Part shown: positions 27,803 to 37,826 of the stretch, piece by piece
Numbering within the stretch: position 1 is the stretch's first letter
Layout of the letters: each line of letters starts with the position of its first letter
DNA from: Pseudomonadota bacterium
Lineage (GTDB): Bacteria; Pseudomonadota; Gammaproteobacteria; Xanthomonadales; Xanthomonadaceae
Length of the DNA stretch: 64,000 nt
Assembly (NCBI GenBank): GCA_018241125.1
Contig: JAFEEL010000044.1
Coordinates: 1-64,000, forward strand
Reading direction: 5' to 3'
Made by a program: the position numbers and the translations under genes
The notes under the pieces: model-generated
The model's database searches: none
What the model was told of the DNA's origin: nothing
Seen by the model: only the letters and a program-made list of their open reading frames with translations

Positions 27803-28987
27803 TCAGTCCTGCTGCAGCAATCGATCAATCCCCTCCTGCACCCAACCAAAGCTCAGATGTTCCTGCTCCAGCCGTAGCCCTTCACGGATACGGTTGTCGC
27901 GCAGGTCGTTGTACAGGCTCAACTCCTCTGCTGTCAGTCTGTGCAAATCGCACCGCTGCGGCTTGTCCTCCCGTCCCCAAAAGGACACGTGAGCATCAAG
28001 CGAGGCCCGATCCATGAGGAGCGAACCGACGTGGCTGAAGTGACTCCGCAGTTGATCCAGGATGGCAAAGCCATGGGTATCGATGTCGCCCCAATAATGA
28101 ACGGCGCACTGCTCCAGCCAGCGAGCCTGGGCGAGTGCGCCCCAACTGTATCCGGAGCCAAAAATAGCGATCGCTGCTGGTATGTTTGGCAAGGCCAGGA
28201 AGTTGGTTTCATTCTCGGTGATGAATACCCGTCGCACATCGATAGCCAGCTGGCTGAAACTGCTGGCGTCCAGTGTGATGTCTGGGCACGACGTGCCGCC
28301 GACGATGTGAATCCCGGGATCGAGGATTCGAAAGCGAATCCTCGTGGGTTTGTCCAGAAAACCATACCGGGCGGAGAACTGCGCAACGCCGGTCCTAGTG
28401 GTGTCCACACTGTCCGCAGGCAAGGCCAAGTCGAGTAACTCGGCAAGTGCAGCACGATGTGTCTCGATGAACTTGCTGTGCACGCCAGGCAAGTCAACTT
28501 GGCGCAGGTAGACCGCCGGCCGTGGATGCTTCCTGACCCAATCCACCACGGCCAGCAAACGAGGCCATTCACCCGCCAGTTCGAGTGCCTGCAATGGTCT
28601 CTTTTCGAGCCAGGGCATCAAGGAGGGATTTTGCTGGCTGGTCATCTCAACCAGGCTTGAAAACAAATTCCACTCGCGGTGCTTGCCGAGCCAGCCCAGC
28701 GCATCATCCATTGAGTCGATCCAGCCGCTCGACGGGAGCCTCTGCAGTCCCTGCACCCGGTGGCGAATCTCCTGCCACTCCAAACGCAAGGGACTGGCGT
28801 TGGCCAATTCCACAGCCCAGGTGCGCACGGCGTCAAACCGCTCGGTAATGTCCGCTGACGCGGGGCCTTTGATGGTCAAGCGCAATGGGAAACGGGTGTT
28901 GCCCGTCACGACATCCCGCAACAGCTCCCCTCTTTCCCATAGCCGCGCCAACTGCGCTTTCAATTCCTTTGGGGTCGTCCACGTCAC
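27803..28987 (-). CDS. jetD: Wadjet anti-plasmid nuclease subunit JetD
   Basis: A 394-aa protein with an N-terminal DUF3322 part and a C-terminal DUF2220 Toprim-like part. The Toprim acidic motifs are visible in '[14 protein letters not shown]' (Glu) and '[22 protein letters not shown]' (DxD). JetD is the topoisomerase VI/Spo11-like nuclease of Wadjet that cuts circular plasmid DNA after loop extrusion by JetABC. It starts with GTG 28987, which overlaps the jetC stop (GTGA). It is the last gene of jetABCD. Confidence 0.95.
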   Translation of the reverse strand: MTWTTPKELKAQLARLWERGELLRDVVTGNTRFPLRLTIKGPASADITERFDAVRTWAVELANASPLRLEWQEIRHRVQGLQRLPSSGWIDSMDDALGWLGKHREWNLFSSLVEMTSQQNPSLMPWLEKRPLQALELAGEWPRLLAVVDWVRKHPRPAVYLRQVDLPGVHSKFIETHRAALAELLDLALPADSVDTTRTGVAQFSARYGFLDKPTRIRFRILDPGIHIVGGTSCPDITLDASSFSQLAIDVRRVFITENETNFLALPNIPAAIAIFGSGYSWGALAQARWLEQCAVHYWGDIDTHGFAILDQLRSHFSHVGSLLMDRASLDAHVSFWGREDKPQRCDLHRLTAEELSLYNDLRDNRIREGLRLEQEHLSFGWVQEGIDRLLQQD

Positions 28988-31900
28988 TGTGGAATCTCCT
29001 GCGCGGACTGGGGCGCCACTGGCGCTATCGCTGCAGCATCCCTGGCCTTCTGCACCCGGTACTCTTCGATGGACAGGTTACGCAATTTGGAGGCCCGCCC
29101 GCCCTCGTTGTGCACGAAACCTACGCTGGACACAAAGGGCTCGATGATGTGGATCTTCTGCAGCGGCGTAACAATCAGAAGTTGCAGGTTGAGTTGCCGG
29201 AACAGCTTCAGGCCGTATTTGGCGGATTCATCGGAGCCGCGCCCGAAAGCTTCATCAATGACTACGAAGCGGAAGGAGCGCGAGCGCACCGCACCCCATT
29301 CCAGGCCGAACTGGTAGGCCAGACTGGCGGCGAGAATGGTGTAGGCCAGTTTCTCCTTCTGGCCGCCCGATTTGCCGCCCGAGTCGGAGTAGTGCTCGTG
29401 TTCCGTATTGTCCTCGCGCCAGCGCTCGCTGGCTGCGAACAGGAACCAGTTGCGTACGTCCGTGACCTTCGCGGTCCAGCGCCGATCCTGTTCCGACAAG
29501 CCATCCCGGCCACGGAACCGGTCAATGATCGCCTTGACCTGAAGGAACTTGGCTTCGGAATACTGGGCATCGTCTGATCCAGTCACCGCACCCTCGGTGC
29601 AGGCGCGCAGATCCTGCTGGAAATCGCGAATTTCGGCATCGGGGCTGGCCTGCGATTCCAGCACGATGTAGCGTCCAGGGTTGTAGTCGATTTCCGAGAG
29701 CGACTTGTTGATGTGGGTGATGCGATCCTTGATCGTCTCGCGCTCGCGCGCCAACTGGGCATTGAAGTTGGCAATTTCGTTGATGGTGTTGACGTTCAGC
29801 AACTCCTTGAAGCGTGCCACGAAACGTGGCAGATCATCGCGATTGAGCTGCGTCAGCAGATTTTCGAACTCGAAGGCGGCTTCCAGGCTGGCATCCATCT
29901 CGGCCGTCTCAAGTTTGAAGGTTTCCTTGAATGACGCCATCGCCTTGATGATCTTCTCGGCCAAGCGTTTGAGCTTCAGGTCCTCGGCATCGATCCGCGC
30001 TTGCAGCCAGGTGCGTACGTCCTGCTCGCGGTTGTCGCAGGATTCCACGGTCAGCTGGTGTTCACCCAGGGCATCGGCCCGCATAGTCTCCAAGGTGGCC
30101 GACAGCGTCGCATCGACAGCGGCGTTCTGGACCAGTAAAGCCGTCTGCTGGCGCAGTTCCTGTGCATCCGCGCGACGCTGCTCCACCTTGGCGCGTCGGT
30201 CGCGCACGGCTTGCAGTTCCTCTTCGGTGCCCTTGAGCGCCTGCTGCAGTTCCCGCAGGCGTTCATTCAATTGTTTGAGGACATCCGATGCCTGCTCCAG
30301 CTTTTGACGCTCGTCTTCAAGGGCTGCGATGTCAGTCGCCACGCTGGCCCAATCGATTTCTTCGAAGCTCGTAAACTCTTCCAGACGTGTCAGTGCGTCT
30401 AGTCTGGTCTGCAGCCCTTTGCGCACGCCGTCGATCTTGCCGATCTGGCTGCCCACCTCGCCGAGATGACTTTCGAGCTGGCGACGCTTGGCTTCCAGCG
30501 CGGCAATCTTGGCGCCGTTGCTCCAGCCGAGCACGTAGCGACTGCGGTCATCGATCCGGTGCCGGTCATCCTTCTCGTGCCGGCCAGTCGGGTCCTTGAT
30601 CTGGCCTGCACGGGTGATGGCCCGCGTTTCCCGGCGGAACTGCTCCTGGGTGGCGCAACAGGCCACATCAAAACGATGGGCGAGCTCACGCTCCAGCCAG
30701 TCGCAGTAGGGCGAATCGGGCTTGATGGCGAGTTTCCTCACCAATGAGTCGCGGTGCAGTTCCGGCAAATCGGATGTTTTGCGGGTACGAACGTGGAAAT
30801 AGACCAGGCGCCCGCGCAGATGACTGCCATCCACCCACTCGGCAACCGCCTTGTAATGGGCATCCGGCATCAGCAGAGCCAAGCCGAAGCCGCGCAGCAG
30901 TCTCTCGGCCGCGCCTTCCCAGTCGCGCTCATCCTCGCGTACCTGGATCAACTCCCCCGCGAAAGGCATAGCGTCCACATCCAGGCCCAGCGCGGCGCAC
31001 AGAGCGGCGCGTATCTGAATCTGCTGGTCGTCAATGTTGCTGCGCCGGCGTTTGAGACTGTCGATTTCCGCCGTCAATCGTTCGTGCTCAAGCTTTCCCT
31101 GACGCAAGCGCACGCCATGCTCGGTCAGCGTGTTCTGGAGGTCGGCATCGCGGTTTTTGACATCTTCCCGCCACGCCTTGAATTGCGCCCGCTGCGCGGC
31201 AAAGCCGGCATCGTCGCGGGGCGCGGACTCACCTAAAACGGTCGCCAGTTCACGGTAACGCCCATCCTTGGTCTTGCGTACATCGCGCAGTTGCTCTTTC
31301 TTGCGGATATCGGTGGCAAGCCGCTCCAGACGGTTGCCACCGTTGTCATTGATGGCCTGCTTCAGTTCATCAACCTGACGGCCTTGCTCTTCGCGCGTAA
31401 CGTCCAGGCGTCGAACCTGCCCATCGACCTTGTTCCACTCTTCATCGAGCAGGCCAAGACGTTTGTCCAGCAATCCCAATTTGAGGCTGGCGAAGTATGC
31501 ACGCAGGCCGTCGCGACAATGCCGCAGATGATTCACCTCGTTCACCAGCTCGCCATGCCGCTTGCAATCGGCCACCAATGGCGTCAGCAATTCCAACTGT
31601 TGCTGAGCCTTGAGCACGGCCTGATGGGCACGGTTGAGATCGTCGAAGTGCCCGATTAGTGCCTGGATGCGCGATGCCACCTCGAACGGCTCCAGCATAT
31701 GGTTACGCACGAAGTCGGTCAGATTACCCACCGACTTCATCGACACCGTCTGGTGGAACAGCTCCAACGCCTGATCATTCTCAATGCCGAAGCGGCGCCT
31801 GAACCACGCGGCATAGGGCGGAAAGCTGTCGTGCAGTTCGGCGCCGATCCCACGCAGCCGCTTGCGCAGGGCAGCGATGTCGGTGCCGAAGTTGGCGAAA

Positions 31901-32397
31901 TCCTCGGCAATCGATAGGCTGCGCCCGATCCCGAGGAAGAACCGGGCGGGCTGCCCTTGCGCCTCCTTCATCCAGAACACCTGCGCCAGGCTAACCGTCT
32001 GGTCGTAACCGGCGTTGTGAAACACGCCCAGGATGACGGAATAGCTGTTGTTGTCGCGCAGGGATACCGGCTTGGCCACCCCAGTGACCTCATTCCGTTC
32101 GGATTTGTAGTGCCCCAACACGTAGGAACGCAAGGTTCGCTCCCTGCTGTCCGCGCCGGCGGCCTTGTTATAGGCGATGCGATGGGCTGGCACCAGCAGC
32201 GTGGTAATGGCATCCACCAGCGTGGACTTGCCGGAACCGATGTCGCCAGTGAGTAGTCCATTCTTGCCGTCCAGTTGCAGCGTCCAAACCCGGCTGTCGA
32301 ACGTGCCCCAATTGAAAACTTCCAGCCGGGAGAGACGAAAGCCCGACAACGCATCGTCCGCCATGAAGTCCAGCCCTAGAGACTGCGCCTCACTCAT
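28984..32397 (-). CDS. jetC: Wadjet SMC-like ATPase JetC
   Basis: A 1137-aa SMC/MukB-like ATPase. Walker A '[10 protein letters not shown]' is at residues 51-60. Long coiled-coil arms occupy about 280-480 and 660-960, with a hinge-like globular part between ('[27 protein letters not shown]'). The ABC signature is '[14 protein letters not shown]' and Walker B is '[14 protein letters not shown]' near the C-terminus. JetC is the loop-extruding motor. ATG 32397 overlaps the jetB stop by 8 bases. A longer open frame upstream lies in jetB and is not used. Confidence 0.97.
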   Translation of the reverse strand: MSEAQSLGLDFMADDALSGFRLSRLEVFNWGTFDSRVWTLQLDGKNGLLTGDIGSGKSTLVDAITTLLVPAHRIAYNKAAGADSRERTLRSYVLGHYKSERNEVTGVAKPVSLRDNNSYSVILGVFHNAGYDQTVSLAQVFWMKEAQGQPARFFLGIGRSLSIAEDFANFGTDIAALRKRLRGIGAELHDSFPPYAAWFRRRFGIENDQALELFHQTVSMKSVGNLTDFVRNHMLEPFEVASRIQALIGHFDDLNRAHQAVLKAQQQLELLTPLVADCKRHGELVNEVNHLRHCRDGLRAYFASLKLGLLDKRLGLLDEEWNKVDGQVRRLDVTREEQGRQVDELKQAINDNGGNRLERLATDIRKKEQLRDVRKTKDGRYRELATVLGESAPRDDAGFAAQRAQFKAWREDVKNRDADLQNTLTEHGVRLRQGKLEHERLTAEIDSLKRRRSNIDDQQIQIRAALCAALGLDVDAMPFAGELIQVREDERDWEGAAERLLRGFGLALLMPDAHYKAVAEWVDGSHLRGRLVYFHVRTRKTSDLPELHRDSLVRKLAIKPDSPYCDWLERELAHRFDVACCATQEQFRRETRAITRAGQIKDPTGRHEKDDRHRIDDRSRYVLGWSNGAKIAALEAKRRQLESHLGEVGSQIGKIDGVRKGLQTRLDALTRLEEFTSFEEIDWASVATDIAALEDERQKLEQASDVLKQLNERLRELQQALKGTEEELQAVRDRRAKVEQRRADAQELRQQTALLVQNAAVDATLSATLETMRADALGEHQLTVESCDNREQDVRTWLQARIDAEDLKLKRLAEKIIKAMASFKETFKLETAEMDASLEAAFEFENLLTQLNRDDLPRFVARFKELLNVNTINEIANFNAQLARERETIKDRITHINKSLSEIDYNPGRYIVLESQASPDAEIRDFQQDLRACTEGAVTGSDDAQYSEAKFLQVKAIIDRFRGRDGLSEQDRRWTAKVTDVRNWFLFAASERWREDNTEHEHYSDSGGKSGGQKEKLAYTILAASLAYQFGLEWGAVRSRSFRFVVIDEAFGRGSDESAKYGLKLFRQLNLQLLIVTPLQKIHIIEPFVSSVGFVHNEGGRASKLRNLSIEEYRVQKARDAAAIAPVAPQSAQEIPQ

Positions 32398-33046
32398 CGC
32401 GCACCTCCTTGGCAGATGCCGCGCCGGGCAGGGCAGATTGGTAGGCCGCCAAGCGGGCATCGAACTCGGCCAGCCACTGCGCGTCGACAAAGGCCTTCAG
32501 GATGCGCCGAGCCTCGAAGTTGGCCTGTCCTGCCAAGCCACCACTCGCAGGCTTGAGCTTGTGCAGGAAGCCCAGTTCCACCACCTTGTTGATGGTGGTT
32601 TCGATCTGGTCGATCAGTTTGGCTTCGTTGGGCCCATCAGGCAGGAAAACCCGTACCAGCTCAACGATCTCATCACGCGACAGCACCAGACGCGTGTCAC
32701 CGCCGCCGGCATCGAATTCGGCCAGCTTCTTGCGTAGCAAGGCCAGCAGCAGACTCACCGGAAACGACAAGGGACGGCGCGCGATCAGGCGGGGCAAGCG
32801 CGGCGTCGGATCATCCTCCGCAGGCTCCGGGCGGCTTTTCAGGAAGGCATAACCCTCGGCCTCATCCAGCACCAGTTCCAGATTGAGTACCGCCACGTAG
32901 TCCCGAACGCGGGCTTGCAGGGTCAGCAATGCCGCCCATTGGCGCTCATCGTGCTCTCGGTACTGCACCCCCTTGAGCAGCCCGATCAGCAACGACGACA
33001 AATCCGGTTCGGCTGCGGTAGTGGCGTTGGTGAAGTCTTGTTCCAT
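32390..33046 (-). CDS. jetB: Wadjet kite subunit JetB
   Basis: A 218-aa DUF4194 protein, corresponding to MukE-like kite subunits. Two winged-helix parts are suggested by '[20 protein letters not shown]', '[17 protein letters not shown]' and '[19 protein letters not shown]', followed by '[23 protein letters not shown]'. JetB links the kleisin JetA to the JetC heads. It lies 30 bases after jetA and overlaps jetC. Confidence 0.93.
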   Translation of the reverse strand: MEQDFTNATTAAEPDLSSLLIGLLKGVQYREHDERQWAALLTLQARVRDYVAVLNLELVLDEAEGYAFLKSRPEPAEDDPTPRLPRLIARRPLSFPVSLLLALLRKKLAEFDAGGGDTRLVLSRDEIVELVRVFLPDGPNEAKLIDQIETTINKVVELGFLHKLKPASGGLAGQANFEARRILKAFVDAQWLAEFDARLAAYQSALPGAASAKEVRDE

Positions 33047-33076
33047 CCCTGTTGAATTCCCTGGTTCGTTCTCGAC

Positions 33077-34531
33077 TCAGCGCATGAAAATCACCCGAGG
33101 TAAGCGGGCCGTGCGACTCACTGGCTCGCCACGATCATCTTCTGCCTGCCAGTGAATAGCTTCCGGCGTATCCTCATCCACCACAGCGTTGAAGGCATCG
33201 CTGCCCAGCTGCAGGTAGGCCACCAGTTCCGCCAAGCCCTGCTGCAGGGGCTGGGATTTCACCAGATCGTGCAAGGTGATCTGCGCCCTGTCCTGCAACG
33301 CATGGCGGATGTGACGGGTCAGCCTGGCCTTGTCCACCACCACCTGATCGAACAAGGCTGATGGGTCGATGTCTTCGTCCCCTGCCATCAGTGCCAGGTT
33401 GGCAATGACCGGTTTCACCGCCGGCGTAAACAAGGGCCGCTCCATCGCCAGCTCGATATCGGCGCAAGACTCGGCCATCTCCATCACGGTTCCCGTCGGC
33501 GGCGCTTCCCGCAGTGCCAAGGCTTTGCTCTCAATGCCGTGCAGTATGTCCATGATGCGGCGGTTTTCCAGCCAGGCCTGGTCATCGAGAAAGCGGCGCA
33601 GTTGTTGCGACAAGGCCGCCACCGTGCGTTGGGTGTGCTCGCCTGCCTCCATCCAGTCGTAATGCACACGGCGGGTACGGGTATCGGGTTGCAAGGCAGC
33701 CACCGCCGGAAGCTGAAGCACCCGTTCCAACAACTCGGTCAACTCCTCCTGACGGCGGCTGGAAAGCAGGAAATCCCAGAACGCGCGGAAGCTCTTGCCC
33801 TGATCGGAATCGGCAATCGCGTCGCGTTCGCCCATGATGTCTTCCAGCAGTGCCCCCTTGCTGCCTTCCCACAGCGCAATGCGCTCACGAACACGCCGGT
33901 CCAGCTGACGGAAGTTGTGTTCCACCTCGCGAAAGTCGGTGAGCAACTCGCGCGCACCTTGCATAAATTGCTGGAAGCGATCTTTCACCGCAGTGTCATC
34001 TAGCAGCGGCACATCTCCCGACAACACCCGGGCGATCTCGGCGTCGATGTCATCACGCTTCTTGTGCAGTTCGGCAATGCGTTTGGCCGGGTCTGCTTCG
34101 CTGCCTTCGCTCATTTGCTTGAGCAGGTCGAACAGCGTGAGCATGCGTGATTCCGTGCCGACGAACTGCCGTTCGCTCAGCTGTGCCAGCCAGGCAATGG
34201 CCTTCTCGGTCGCGGGCGTGAGATCGAATTGCGCTTCGTCCGTGCCGGGCTTGTAAAACTTACGTAGCCAGCCCTTATCCGGCGATGCCCAGTCATTCAG
34301 ATAGTCGAGCGCGGGCTTGGGAAACGCAGTGTCGCCGAGCTGCAGACGCAAGGCGTACAGCTCGTCCTCCAGCGCCTCGGACAAGTCGGCGGCCGCCATC
34401 ACCCGCAGATTGGGCGCCACGAATACGCGGTGCAGAAAGCTCGCCACCAGCGGCGCATGGTCCGAACGCAGCAGTCGCCAGGCAGGGTGGCGGGTGCGTA
34501 GGGCGTCGAGGGTGGCGAAATCCACCGTCAT
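33077..34531 (-). CDS. jetA: Wadjet kleisin subunit JetA
   Basis: A 484-aa DUF3375 protein, equivalent to MukF-type kleisins. The N-terminus 'LDALRTRHPAWRLLRSDHAPLVASFLHRVF' and the central helical region 'REVEHNFRQLDRRVRERIALWEGSKGALL' are typical. The C-terminal segment 'LTRHIRHALQDRAQITLHDLV' and 'GLAELVAYLQLGSDAF' is a winged-helix-like end. It is the first jet gene and its ATG overlaps (ATGA) the stop of a truncated hsdS-like frame. Confidence 0.95.
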   Translation of the reverse strand: MTVDFATLDALRTRHPAWRLLRSDHAPLVASFLHRVFVAPNLRVMAAADLSEALEDELYALRLQLGDTAFPKPALDYLNDWASPDKGWLRKFYKPGTDEAQFDLTPATEKAIAWLAQLSERQFVGTESRMLTLFDLLKQMSEGSEADPAKRIAELHKKRDDIDAEIARVLSGDVPLLDDTAVKDRFQQFMQGARELLTDFREVEHNFRQLDRRVRERIALWEGSKGALLEDIMGERDAIADSDQGKSFRAFWDFLLSSRRQEELTELLERVLQLPAVAALQPDTRTRRVHYDWMEAGEHTQRTVAALSQQLRRFLDDQAWLENRRIMDILHGIESKALALREAPPTGTVMEMAESCADIELAMERPLFTPAVKPVIANLALMAGDEDIDPSALFDQVVVDKARLTRHIRHALQDRAQITLHDLVKSQPLQQGLAELVAYLQLGSDAFNAVVDEDTPEAIHWQAEDDRGEPVSRTARLPRVIFMR

Positions 34532-34848
34532 GCGGCGCTCGACTCGGCGGGAGTGAACAGTGCGGATTCGAAGGCGGCCCAGGCGGACTGGCGCAGGGTG
34601 GCGGCCTCGGAGCGTTTGATGTCGGCCATTGTTGTTTGCCGATTCAACTCTTCCAGCAATTCGCGCTGTTGAGGAACTGCAAGATCAGGAATGGGAAGCT
34701 CAGCTACTTCCTTGCTGTTGATCGACGCGAGGTTGGTAGTGTGCTTGGCTTTGCTGCGGAAGCAGGCTTGGCCGTGACTACTGTTGATTCGAGCCCTTGT
34801 GGTTGGTGGCGGACGGCTGCCGCCCGAAAAAACGGCTTGTTGGATTAA
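34528..34848 (-). pseudogene. hsdS: 3' remnant of a type I restriction specificity gene
   Basis: About 105 codons read, from N to C: 'RSKAKHTTNLASINSKEVAE', 'LPIPDLAVPQQRELLEELNRQ', then 'ADIKRSEAATLRQSAWAAFESALF' and a stop. This is the end of a type I S subunit: the last target-recognition segment, 'xLPLPDLxxQ', and the conserved C-terminal coiled coil. No start exists upstream; the frame runs into the repeat element at about 34850 and stops near 34885. The hsdM and hsdR genes are absent. The stop overlaps the jetA start, so the S gene once stood in an operon with Wadjet. Confidence 0.72.
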
Positions 34849-34849
34849 C

Positions 34850-34997
34850 AGGTTGTTGAAAAAGGGCGTTCCTGCCCTTTTTCAACGCGCCGAGTCCGGT
34901 ACATGCCCGTACTCGGCTCCGCCAATCAAACACTTGCGTGCTTGATTGGCGTGCGATCCATCCATGGATCGCATCAGCAGGCTGTTTTTCAACAGCC
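34850..34997 (+). repeat. Four-hairpin MITE-like element, copy A
   Basis: About 148 bases. The ends AGGTTGTTGAAAA and TTTTCAACAGCC are inverted. Inside are four hairpins: H1 GGGC-rich around GTTCCT; H2 GCCGAGT/ACTCGGC with loop CCGGTACATGCCCGT; H3 CCAATCAA.. around CACTTGCGTG; H4 GCGATC/GATCGC with loop CATCCATG. It is about 92% like copy B (36150-36298), which is in opposite orientation. No target duplication is visible for this copy. It truncates the hsdS frame. Confidence 0.85.
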
Positions 34998-35043
34998 GTT
35001 TAATAGCACTTCAGCGGGCGTGAGCGGTAATGGGCGGGATGCC

Positions 35044-35412
35044 TCAGGCTTTCCGCTTCAGCCGCCCCACTTCGGCGACGAAGGCCGGAGTCAGTTCGGC
35101 GATCAAGGTTTCGATGTCGCGCACTTGGTGCTGCACCGTCAGCACTGCGATGCCATGGGGCAGGACATCGTAGACCACGAAGTGCTGCCGCGCCGGAACC
35201 AACAGGAATGGGGTCGAGCGGCGCTGCCGCAAGCGGCCAGTTTCCGGATTGGCAGCGGCAGCGGCCATCGCCGCGTACAGATCGGCAAGGTAGCGGTCGG
35301 CCACGTCTTCGCCCCACTCGCTGCGCGACCGCACGTGGATGCGGCGCAAATCCAGTGCCGCCGTCCGGGTCAGCAGAAACGTGGCGGGCGATGGTGCGTC
35401 ATTGCCAGCCAT
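35044..35412 (-). CDS. parE: ParE-family toxin
   Basis: A 122-aa type II toxin. Seen: 'LLTRTAALDLRRIHVRSRSEWGEDVADRYLADLYAAM' (two helices), 'NPETGRLRQRRSTPFLLVPARQHFVVYDVLPHGIAVLTVQHQVRDIETLIAEL'. The 'HFVVYDVLPHGIAVLTVxHQxRD' end is the ParE signature, and ParE toxins of this type poison DNA gyrase. The start at 35412 overlaps parD by 14 bases. The ParDE pair is enclosed between two inverted copies of the four-hairpin element. Confidence 0.9.
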   Translation of the reverse strand: MAGNDAPSPATFLLTRTAALDLRRIHVRSRSEWGEDVADRYLADLYAAMAAAAANPETGRLRQRRSTPFLLVPARQHFVVYDVLPHGIAVLTVQHQVRDIETLIAELTPAFVAEVGRLKRKA

Positions 35413-35668
35413 TGGCTTCCTTGCGGTCAAGCTCGGCCATGTCGGCCTTGAAACCGCCGCTGGACGCAAAGGCACGGCCCGCCGCCAAATCGCGGTAGCC
35501 AGCGAGGATGGATTCCTGCACGAACTGGCCATCGCGCCGCTCCATGTCGCGGCGGATCAGGTCACGCACATACTCGCTGGGCGTTTCGTAGAGCCCCGCC
35601 TCACCGACCATTCGATCCACGAACTCGGCCAATGGCTGGGACAGGCGGGCGTTGATGCGTTCGGACAT
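35399..35668 (-). CDS. parD: ParD-family antitoxin
   Basis: An 89-aa antitoxin. A ribbon-helix-helix N-terminus, 'RINARLSQPLAEFVDRMVGE', is followed by 'LYETPSEYVRDLIRRDMERRD' (the ParD/CopG 'S-EYVRxLIR' motif) and a helical C-terminal toxin-binding part. GGGAG lies 6-10 bases before ATG 35668. It forms a pair with the ParE toxin downstream. Confidence 0.9.
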   Translation of the reverse strand: MSERINARLSQPLAEFVDRMVGEAGLYETPSEYVRDLIRRDMERRDGQFVQESILAGYRDLAAGRAFASSGGFKADMAELDRKEANGWQ

Positions 35669-35698
35669 GGGAATCTCCCGGTTCGATTGGATGAGGCA

Positions 35699-35727
35699 TT
35701 GTCGCACGATTGGCATAAGTTGTCGCA
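35699..35727. promoter_or_regulatory. Candidate ParD operator repeats
   Basis: TTGTCGCA occurs twice, at 35699-35706 and 35720-35727, exactly 21 bases apart (two helical turns), 31 bases upstream of the parD ATG. A further inverted pair CATAGG/CCTATG is at about 35739-35759. ParD proteins autorepress by cooperative binding to such spaced repeats; the site is inferred. Confidence 0.4.
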
Positions 35728-35933
35728 AATATCGCCCACATAGGAGACTAACACCTATGCCGGGCCTGATTGCGCTCGGTTCGCCGGAAGGCATCACGGG
35801 CAACGCATTGCCACAGCACTCATTTCGCTGATTTCGCAAGTTTCACGCTGCGCCGCGACGCGGTACCCCATCGCCCGATAACACCACTCGACGGTCAACG
35901 AACTGCTGCGTTTGACGCTGCTTGGAGCCCACC

Positions 35934-36101
35934 ATCATCCAGTCCATTCTGACTGGCCAGCAGTCGCGCTGCATGAGCCTGCTGGGGCTCCAGCGCAATC
36001 CACTGCCGACCGACTGGGTGGCGCAGCGGAAAGTGGTGGCGGCGCTCGATGCGTGGCCGGTGGCCGTGGTTGACAATGAACCGCTGCGCGTAAGTGGTTG
36101 A
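35934..36101 (+). pseudogene. Unassigned coding remnant in the island
   Basis: An open plus-strand frame of 55 codons ends in TGA at 36099-36101. It reads 'SILTGQQSRCMSLLGLQRN', 'PLPTDWVAQRKVVAALDAWP' and 'VAVVDNEPLRVSG'. Codon use is like that of real genes of this genome, but there is no convincing start. A second frame just upstream ('STVNELLRLTLLGAH', 35888-35932) looks like the same gene after a frameshift. I do not recognise the family. The rest of 35728-36144 holds nothing else that I can support. Confidence 0.3.
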
Positions 36102-36149
36102 TTTTGCACGAGCCAAAACTACGCCTGCCCGCAGGCCGAACAGAGTTAG

Positions 36150-36298
36150 AGGCTGTTGAAAAACAGCCTGCTGATGCGATCCATGGACGGATCGCACGCC
36201 AATCAAACACGCAAGTGTTTGATTGGCGGAGCCGAGTACGGGCATGTACCGGACTCGGCGCATTGAAAAAGGGCAGGAATGCCCATTTTCAACAGCCT
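36150..36298 (-). repeat. Four-hairpin MITE-like element, copy B, with target duplication
   Basis: 149 bases with perfect 13-bp terminal inverted repeats, AGGCTGTTGAAAA and TTTTCAACAGCCT. It is flanked by the direct repeat GTTAG (36145-36149 and 36299-36303), which looks like a 5-bp target-site duplication. Inside, in reverse orientation, are the same four hairpins as in copy A, including the loops GGTACATGCCCG and CRTCCATG (one A-to-G change). There is no ORF, so mobilisation would need a transposase in trans. Confidence 0.88.
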
Positions 36299-36404
36299 GT
36301 TAGAGGCGGCTCTGGCCGAGATAGTGGCCGATTCCGGGCGTTTCGGCGAATGAGCACCCGCAGCACTGGCGGCAGGAATCCCGCGTAGCGCGGGGATTTC
36401 ACGC

Positions 36405-36437
36405 AAGAAAAAGGGCCCGGAGAGTATCCGAGCCCTT
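36405..36437 (-). terminator. Intrinsic terminator of tRNA-Ala
   Basis: On the minus strand, AAGGGCTCGG and CCGGGCCCTT form a 10-bp stem with one mismatch. The 3' arm runs into TTTTTCTT. It lies 6 bases after the tRNA 3' end. Confidence 0.8.
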
Positions 36438-36442
36438 GGGTA

Positions 36443-36518
<76 letters not shown>

Positions 36519-36737
36519 ACGGTTGCCGGGCGAGCGGGTCGCCGGGCAAGGCCGCATAGGATACTGGATCGGCGCCCTGCGGCGCTAGTACATGTTTTTC
36601 CGACGCAAGGCTCGGGGACGCAAGGATGGGGCGCGCGGGCGTTGCGCGCCATGTCCGGAGAAATTCGCCGCGCCCGGAAAAACCCTGACGCGCCGGGGCG
36701 TGGCGTGCGGGTGAAGAACCTTCGCTTGCGGCCGTCG
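36519..36737. other. Intergenic region, no gene seen
   Basis: The region between the tRNA-Ala 5' end and the rnd stop codon is 219 bases long. It should hold the tRNA promoter on the minus strand. I see no gene or strong repeat in it. Confidence 0.5.
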
Positions 36738-37826
36738 TCAGATCAGCGGTGCGAGCACCGGCGCGAGCAGTTCGCGGCGCCAGCCGGTCAGGGCGGTGTC
36801 GCGTTGGCGCGGATCGAGCAGGGCTTCCAGCGTGCGGCGGGAGGCGAGGATGCCGGCGTCGATGCCGATCCGTTCGGCGTGTGCGGCGACTGCTTCCTGC
36901 ATCGCTTTGAGCCGTTGCTTGCCGGCGGAATCGGGCGCGATGGCGAGCGGCAAATCCATCTGATCGCCGCCCGGCGCGGCGTGCAGGAGTTGCCACAGTT
37001 CGCCACGCGACCGCCGCGGCGCCTTGGGCGTGGCATCGAGCAGGCTGTGGAAGGCATGGATATTGCTTGGCGGTCGGCGTGCCAGCGCCAGCGCCAGCGC
37101 GTTGTCCAGAACCCAACCCTTCGGTCGATCGCTCGCACGCGCGGTGGCCTCGCGCCAGCGCAGCAAGCGGCACAGGCGCGCTTGCGCGTCCGGTTCCAGA
37201 TCCTGCGCCCCGCGCAGCGCCAGATGCGGCCACGGATCGGGCGCGTCGGTGGCGATCGCGGTCACCAGCCGCGCGCTGTCCTCGTCCAGCCACGGCGTAC
37301 GCCCGAGATCATGCAGGCGTTCTTGCAACTGGGTGTGGATCGCGTGCAGGTGCAGCACGTCGTCGGCGGCGTAATCGCATTGCGCCGGCGAGAGCGGGCG
37401 ACGCAGCCAGTCCGAGCGTGTCTGGTCCTTGGGCAGGGCGATGCCCAGCAGGGTTTCGACCAGACGCTGGTAGCCCATGCCGGCACCGATCCCACACAAC
37501 GCGGCGGCGATCTGGGTGTCGAACAAGGGCGCCGGCGCGATCTTGCACGTGTGCAGCAGGGCTTGCAGGTCCTCGCTGGCGCTGTGCATCAGTTTCACGA
37601 TCGCCGGGTCGGCCAGCAGCGGGCGCAGCGCATCGGCCATGCCCGGAATGGTCGGATCGACCAGCAAGGCGGCCGCGTCGCCCGGCGCGGCCAGTTGCAC
37701 CAGCGCCAGCTGTGGCCACCAGGTGCGCTCGCGGATGAACTCGGTATCCAGTGCGATACTGGAAACATGGCCCCAAGCGGCGATGCGCGCGGTCAGCGTG
37801 GATGGGTCGTCGATCCAGTAGTGCAT
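36738..37826 (-). CDS. rnd: Ribonuclease D
   Basis: A 362-aa 3'-5' exoribonuclease that trims tRNA precursors. DEDDy motifs: Exo I 'ALDTEFIRE' (D27, E29), Exo II 'KLMHSASEDLQALLH', Exo III 'YAADDVLHLH' (Y-x3-D). The HRDC domain follows ('LCRLLRWREATARASDRPKGWVLDNALALALARRPP'). The length and start 'MHYWIDDP' fit the family. A longer frame upstream exists but has no homology. It stands next to a tRNA gene, though on a separate transcript. Confidence 0.96.
   Translation of the reverse strand: MHYWIDDPSTLTARIAAWGHVSSIALDTEFIRERTWWPQLALVQLAAPGDAAALLVDPTIPGMADALRPLLADPAIVKLMHSASEDLQALLHTCKIAPAPLFDTQIAAALCGIGAGMGYQRLVETLLGIALPKDQTRSDWLRRPLSPAQCDYAADDVLHLHAIHTQLQERLHDLGRTPWLDEDSARLVTAIATDAPDPWPHLALRGAQDLEPDAQARLCRLLRWREATARASDRPKGWVLDNALALALARRPPSNIHAFHSLLDATPKAPRRSRGELWQLLHAAPGGDQMDLPLAIAPDSAGKQRLKAMQEAVAAHAERIGIDAGILASRRTLEALLDPRQRDTALTGWRRELLAPVLAPLI

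Noticed and set aside
34846..34997. Target-site duplication for element copy A
   Set aside because: The flanks TTAAC and GTTTA do not repeat each other directly; only copy B has a clear duplication.
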